A DNA stretch of 64,000 nucleotides from Toxoplasma gondii ME49 (lineage: Eukaryota; Apicomplexa; Conoidasida; Eucoccidiorida; Sarcocystidae), in NCBI RefSeq assembly GCF_000006565.2, contig NC_031478.1, forward strand, positions 1,781,874 to 1,845,873. The letters are read 5' to 3'. Positions within the stretch are counted from its first letter, which is position 1. Each line of letters begins with the position of its first letter. The translations under genes and the position numbers were made by a program. Under the pieces are notes generated by a model. The model did no database searches. It saw only the letters and a program-made list of their open reading frames with translations, and was not told where the DNA came from. Below, piece after piece: positions 60,575-64,000 of this stretch.

Positions 60575-63500
60575 GTCTGGAGGGGGAACACTCCGAGAAG
60601 AATGCTGGCGAAGAACATTCGCGGGCAACACCGGAAAGGCGTCGATTTACCGTTTTTCTGGATTTCTCTGTCGCCCGTCGGGCCTCCAGCGTGGAGGAAG
60701 CGCCGCCTGAATCGTGGAAACGCATGCGTCTTCTTTCATGTGATTTGCGGAGACATTTGCACTACCTTGAAAATGCGTTTGATCCGTGCGAAGGTCGGCA
60801 TCTCTGTGGCGGCGAATATGAAGGATCAAGCGCTTGGCGATCAAGCCAGAGGCTTTGAAGAGGAGCGAGTCGAGAAGTCTCCGAAAGGGAACGAGTTCCA
60901 AGAATTCGTTTTTCCGCTGTGTGTGTGAGAAGACTCGGGAAGAATGCGAGAGACGCAGGCTCGCGTTTCTTGATATGCGTCTCTGGCTCGGTGCCTCTCC
61001 ATTTCCCCCGTTCCTCAAGGGAATTGGGTCGCTTGGAGACTTGAACAAAAAATGCAGAAAGTCCAGGGAAAATGTTTTTGCCTCTCTCCTTTGTCTCGGA
61101 AGAAAGAGTGTGTTCCTCGTGGAGCGAGTGAGTTTGAGAGTTCACTCGCTTGTGAATGCAGGCTGCACAAGTCTGTTTCTCTCTCTCTTCTCTCCCTCGA
61201 TTCTTCTCTGTGGCGGCGACAGTGTCTCTCGCTCTTCCAGCCTTTCGGCTGTCGACTTCTAGCGGCCGCGCCTGCCGAGTTTTCCTTCCTCGTTTTTTCC
61301 TGTCTTGCGTTGTTTTCGCTTGTCAATTGTGTGTACGTAGAGTCGACAGGCTCTGACGAGGTTCCAGAACGCGCCGAGTTGCGCGGAGCGGCCTGCCGTT
61401 CGCTTTTCCAGAGCCGTTGCTCTGGAGGGATAGCAGTCGGTGAATGCAGTTGTGGTTCTCGTTTCAGTCGACTTTTCGGTAGTTCCTGCAGACGGCATCT
61501 TCTCGGATCTCTGGTACAGATCGCTTCACCTCTGTAAAAGAGATTTGTTTGAATGTGTCTGTGGGTGTATTTATTTGTGTATCGACAGCTGTTTGAGTCT
61601 ATCTACGCGTGCGTCTCTATTTACCAGTCTATCTCGATCGATTTGTATCTACATCTCTCAACAACTGTCGTCTGTCTGTCCCCGTCCACCTTCATCTCTC
61701 TGTATGCATCTCGATGTCGGTGCGTCTCCCTATTTCTCCAACTCTGTCTCTCTGCGCATTTTAGGGGAAGAAGCGCCTTGCTCTGCGTCCACAGAACGAG
61801 AGAGGCTCGAACTGCTGAGCGTCGCGAGGCCAGCGAGTTTTCTACCGCAGAGAGTGGTTTCTTCTTCCGTAGTATTTTTGAGTCTTTACGAAACCGTGAG
61901 TTCGTCTGCAAGCCTCTCTGTCGGTGAAGAGTCGCGATACGGAACATTCTTTTGAAGAGCGACCTAAAAACGTAGAAAACGTAGATCTGTCGAGGCTTGT
62001 GTGGGAGTGTCTTTTCGACAGTCTTGATGTATGTAGTTTCAAGGGCGAAGACGGCGTAAGAAATGCAGACTGTTCGGATCTCTCCAGATGCGGAGTTCCA
62101 GAGGAGCGAGGAAGCGAACTTTTTTGTCAGCTTCCAGCGTCTCAAGGAGGAAAAGCGCCGCGCGCGCTTGTGCGGCAGACGCAGAACCGACGCTCGTCCT
62201 TGTCTCCACAGTCTCAGCCTGAGATGATTGCTTCGAAACGGAGGCGATCTCCGCAGCGGCCTCTTTCTTTCGAATGCCTGAGAACTGTGCTGGGGAACTG
62301 AAAGGTTCTCTCCCGTAAAAGCGAGAGCAAGTAACTGCTCAGACGCGAGTGGTACCATCTCAGAAAAATCCTTAAAAAAGCTTTTTCTGCGGAGTCCTTG
62401 ACTATGCTACGCCGAAAGAACCGGCCACAACTGGAATTCAAGCTTCAGGCTCACATAATACACCATTTCCATGGTTGAATACGTCATCCATTTCTCTATT
62501 ATTCAAAGGCAAATCTAAAAGGACCGTTGCCCATTCACCTGATAGAAGCGGACCCTGTTTTTTCGAGCGAAACTCCGTTTTCCCTTGAAGTCAGAAGTAA
62601 AGCGTGCATGCGGCAACAAAAGAAACTGTTCTGACAGTGAGTGAGAAAACGTCCGTTGGGAGATGTATCTCCCGTCTTGCTTCTGCGGTTTGTCTGGCCG
62701 AAAGAGGCGGCTTTGAAATATATTGTATAGTGTGTATCGACTTTTAAAAGAAACAAGTTCCCGTCGAGAGATGCCACTCATCTACGACAGATCCCGCAAA
62801 TGCTTCGCTTCGTCGGTTCTGCACTGCTAGGAGACATCGAGTCTCCGCACGGTTCCCCGAACTGAAAAGAAACGAAGGTGATTTGCTCGCAGAAGAAGTG
62901 AGTCTTACTCCTATGTCTCACACCCATGCAGGTGTGGCTGTGTACGGAGAGATAGATACAGAAAAACAGATTTAGGTCGAAATGGAGAAGAGAGATACAG
63001 ATAGCCACAGAGATAGGTATAGATCGATAGATGAGTATAGATAAAAGACGTGGACAGAGAGAGATATAGACAAAAGCAGAAAAGGATAGAAAGATAGGCG
63101 TACATTTATATAAAGATAGGCGTCACTCGATCGAAAGGTTTACGTAGTCGCGATTCGCTTCTCACGACGTTTCTGCACAGCCCAGAGGTGTGTCGCGTGA
63201 GTTTCTCTTCCCTCTGAGGGTGTTGAAAGAGCGACTGTGTCGCGTCTTTTTTCAGGATGTTCGTTCCAAGTCGAACCTTTGGTCTTTTCTCTTGGAGAAA
63301 AACTGGACAAAGTGTGAGCCGTTGATCACCTCGGAAGGCCCTTCACCGGTCGAGGGGACGAAGACGCATAGTCAGCGCCAGGCGGCTTCTTCGCAGTTCC
63401 CTTGCACCCCACACTTCAGAGCAAACTGTCTCTTTCCCGACCCCATATTTCGTCGCCGACCTGGAAACGCGTGGAGACGTCTTGACGAGGCGCGAACCTC

Positions 63501-64000
63501 AGCGAAACAGCTTCTCTCGCGACGCCCGGGCAAGAACGTTCGTTCGCAAACAAACTGAAAATCTGAACGTGTGTTCGACCTTTCGGTTCTCAGTCCCCAG
63601 TTCTCCCATCGACGTCTCTGTCGGTCGCTGAGCTGCTCACAGCGCCTTCCAGTCACTTTTTTCCTTCCGACCGACGCGGTTGGAGTTCGACCTGCGCGAG
63701 GTTCGAGAACGGCCGGGGGCGAGTTCCCCATTTTCCAGAACGCATGAAAAAAATCATGTATACCAACTATGATTACAGGTGCACTCCGGTGGTCAAATCA
63801 ACTGCAGGAGCACCTCGTGTACTTGCCAGCGCTGGACATCTAGGCAAAAAGCTGTTCCCTCTACTGTACAAAAGAAGGCTTCACGGCGTTCAGTCGACCA
63901 GTCTGGCGACTCCAGCCTCAGTTGCGAAGACGTCTTTACTCGCAGTTGTGGGGAACCCAGCAGACACAGAGAAAGAAGTCCAGATCTGTTCTAGACACCT
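60575..64000. other. 3' flank of the transporter gene; no supportable gene to the window end
   Basis: About 3.4 kb. The first part should be the transporter 3' UTR. Frames on both strands are shorter than about 250 codons and have no domains. A clean acceptor (TCTTTTTTCAG, ending at 63256) opens a + strand frame to 63558 beginning DVRSKSNLWSFLLEKNW. It could be an exon of an unrecognised gene or part of a non-coding transcript. The region 62940-63125 is rich in GATAGA-type short repeats. Confidence 0.5.

Noticed and set aside
61621..62358. 245-codon basic - strand frame
   Set aside because: It has no domain and an Arg/Lys/Ser shadow-like composition, and no splice signals support it.

Overview
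The window reads as nuclear DNA of a cyst-forming coccidian apicomplexan (Toxoplasma/Neospora type). The reasons are a membrane-skeleton alveolin gene, genes split by many GT-AG introns of roughly 200-1000 bases, a GC-balanced coding background, CT-rich 5' regions, frequent TGCATGC words, and abundant (TA)n and other microsatellites in introns and spacers. The genus call is inference; I cannot separate Toxoplasma, Neospora and Hammondia from this sequence alone. There are no operons, Shine-Dalgarno sites, CRISPR arrays or insertion sequences. I found no tRNA or rRNA gene.

Seven protein-coding genes can be assembled with phase-consistent splice sites. (1) 215-5566 (+): 3' part of an alveolin / inner membrane complex protein, running in from the left edge. 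(2) 8635-19243 (+): a P1B-type copper-transporting ATPase of about 2165 residues in 11 exons. (3) 20174-28347 (-): a DEAD-box RNA helicase with a GUCT-like C-terminus, 9 exons, about 1072 residues. (4) 30719 or 31346 to 36133 (+): canonical nuclear poly(A) polymerase, 6 exons. (5) 39387-44653 (-): a secreted acid-sphingomyelinase-like metallophosphoesterase, 6 exons. (6) 47436-53144 (-): a small membrane J-domain protein, 9 exons. (7) 54469-60574 (+): an AAAP-family amino-acid transporter, 7 exons. Genes 2 and 3 converge. Genes 3/4 and 6/7 diverge from shared promoter regions. Genes 4 and 5 converge on a 3.2 kb spacer.

The genes belong to unrelated pathways: cytoskeleton, copper export, RNA processing, phospholipid or phosphate hydrolysis, ER-type chaperoning and nutrient uptake. 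They do not form a functional cluster. The most unusual observations are a near-perfect 37-bp-arm hairpin in the spacer at 7421-7512; a repeated CC..SLP module at the N-terminus of the copper ATPase, together with very large insertions in its luminal loop and P-domain and loss of the Pro of the SEHP-type motif; a GNND in place of GNHD/E in the phosphoesterase; a probable GC-AG intron and an ambiguous start in the poly(A) polymerase; and a 72-bp minisatellite whose every unit carries an acceptor-like sequence. The last 3.4 kb (60575-64000) holds no gene I can support.

All exon models were read by eye from splice consensus, reading phase and family homology. No alignment or transcript evidence was available.
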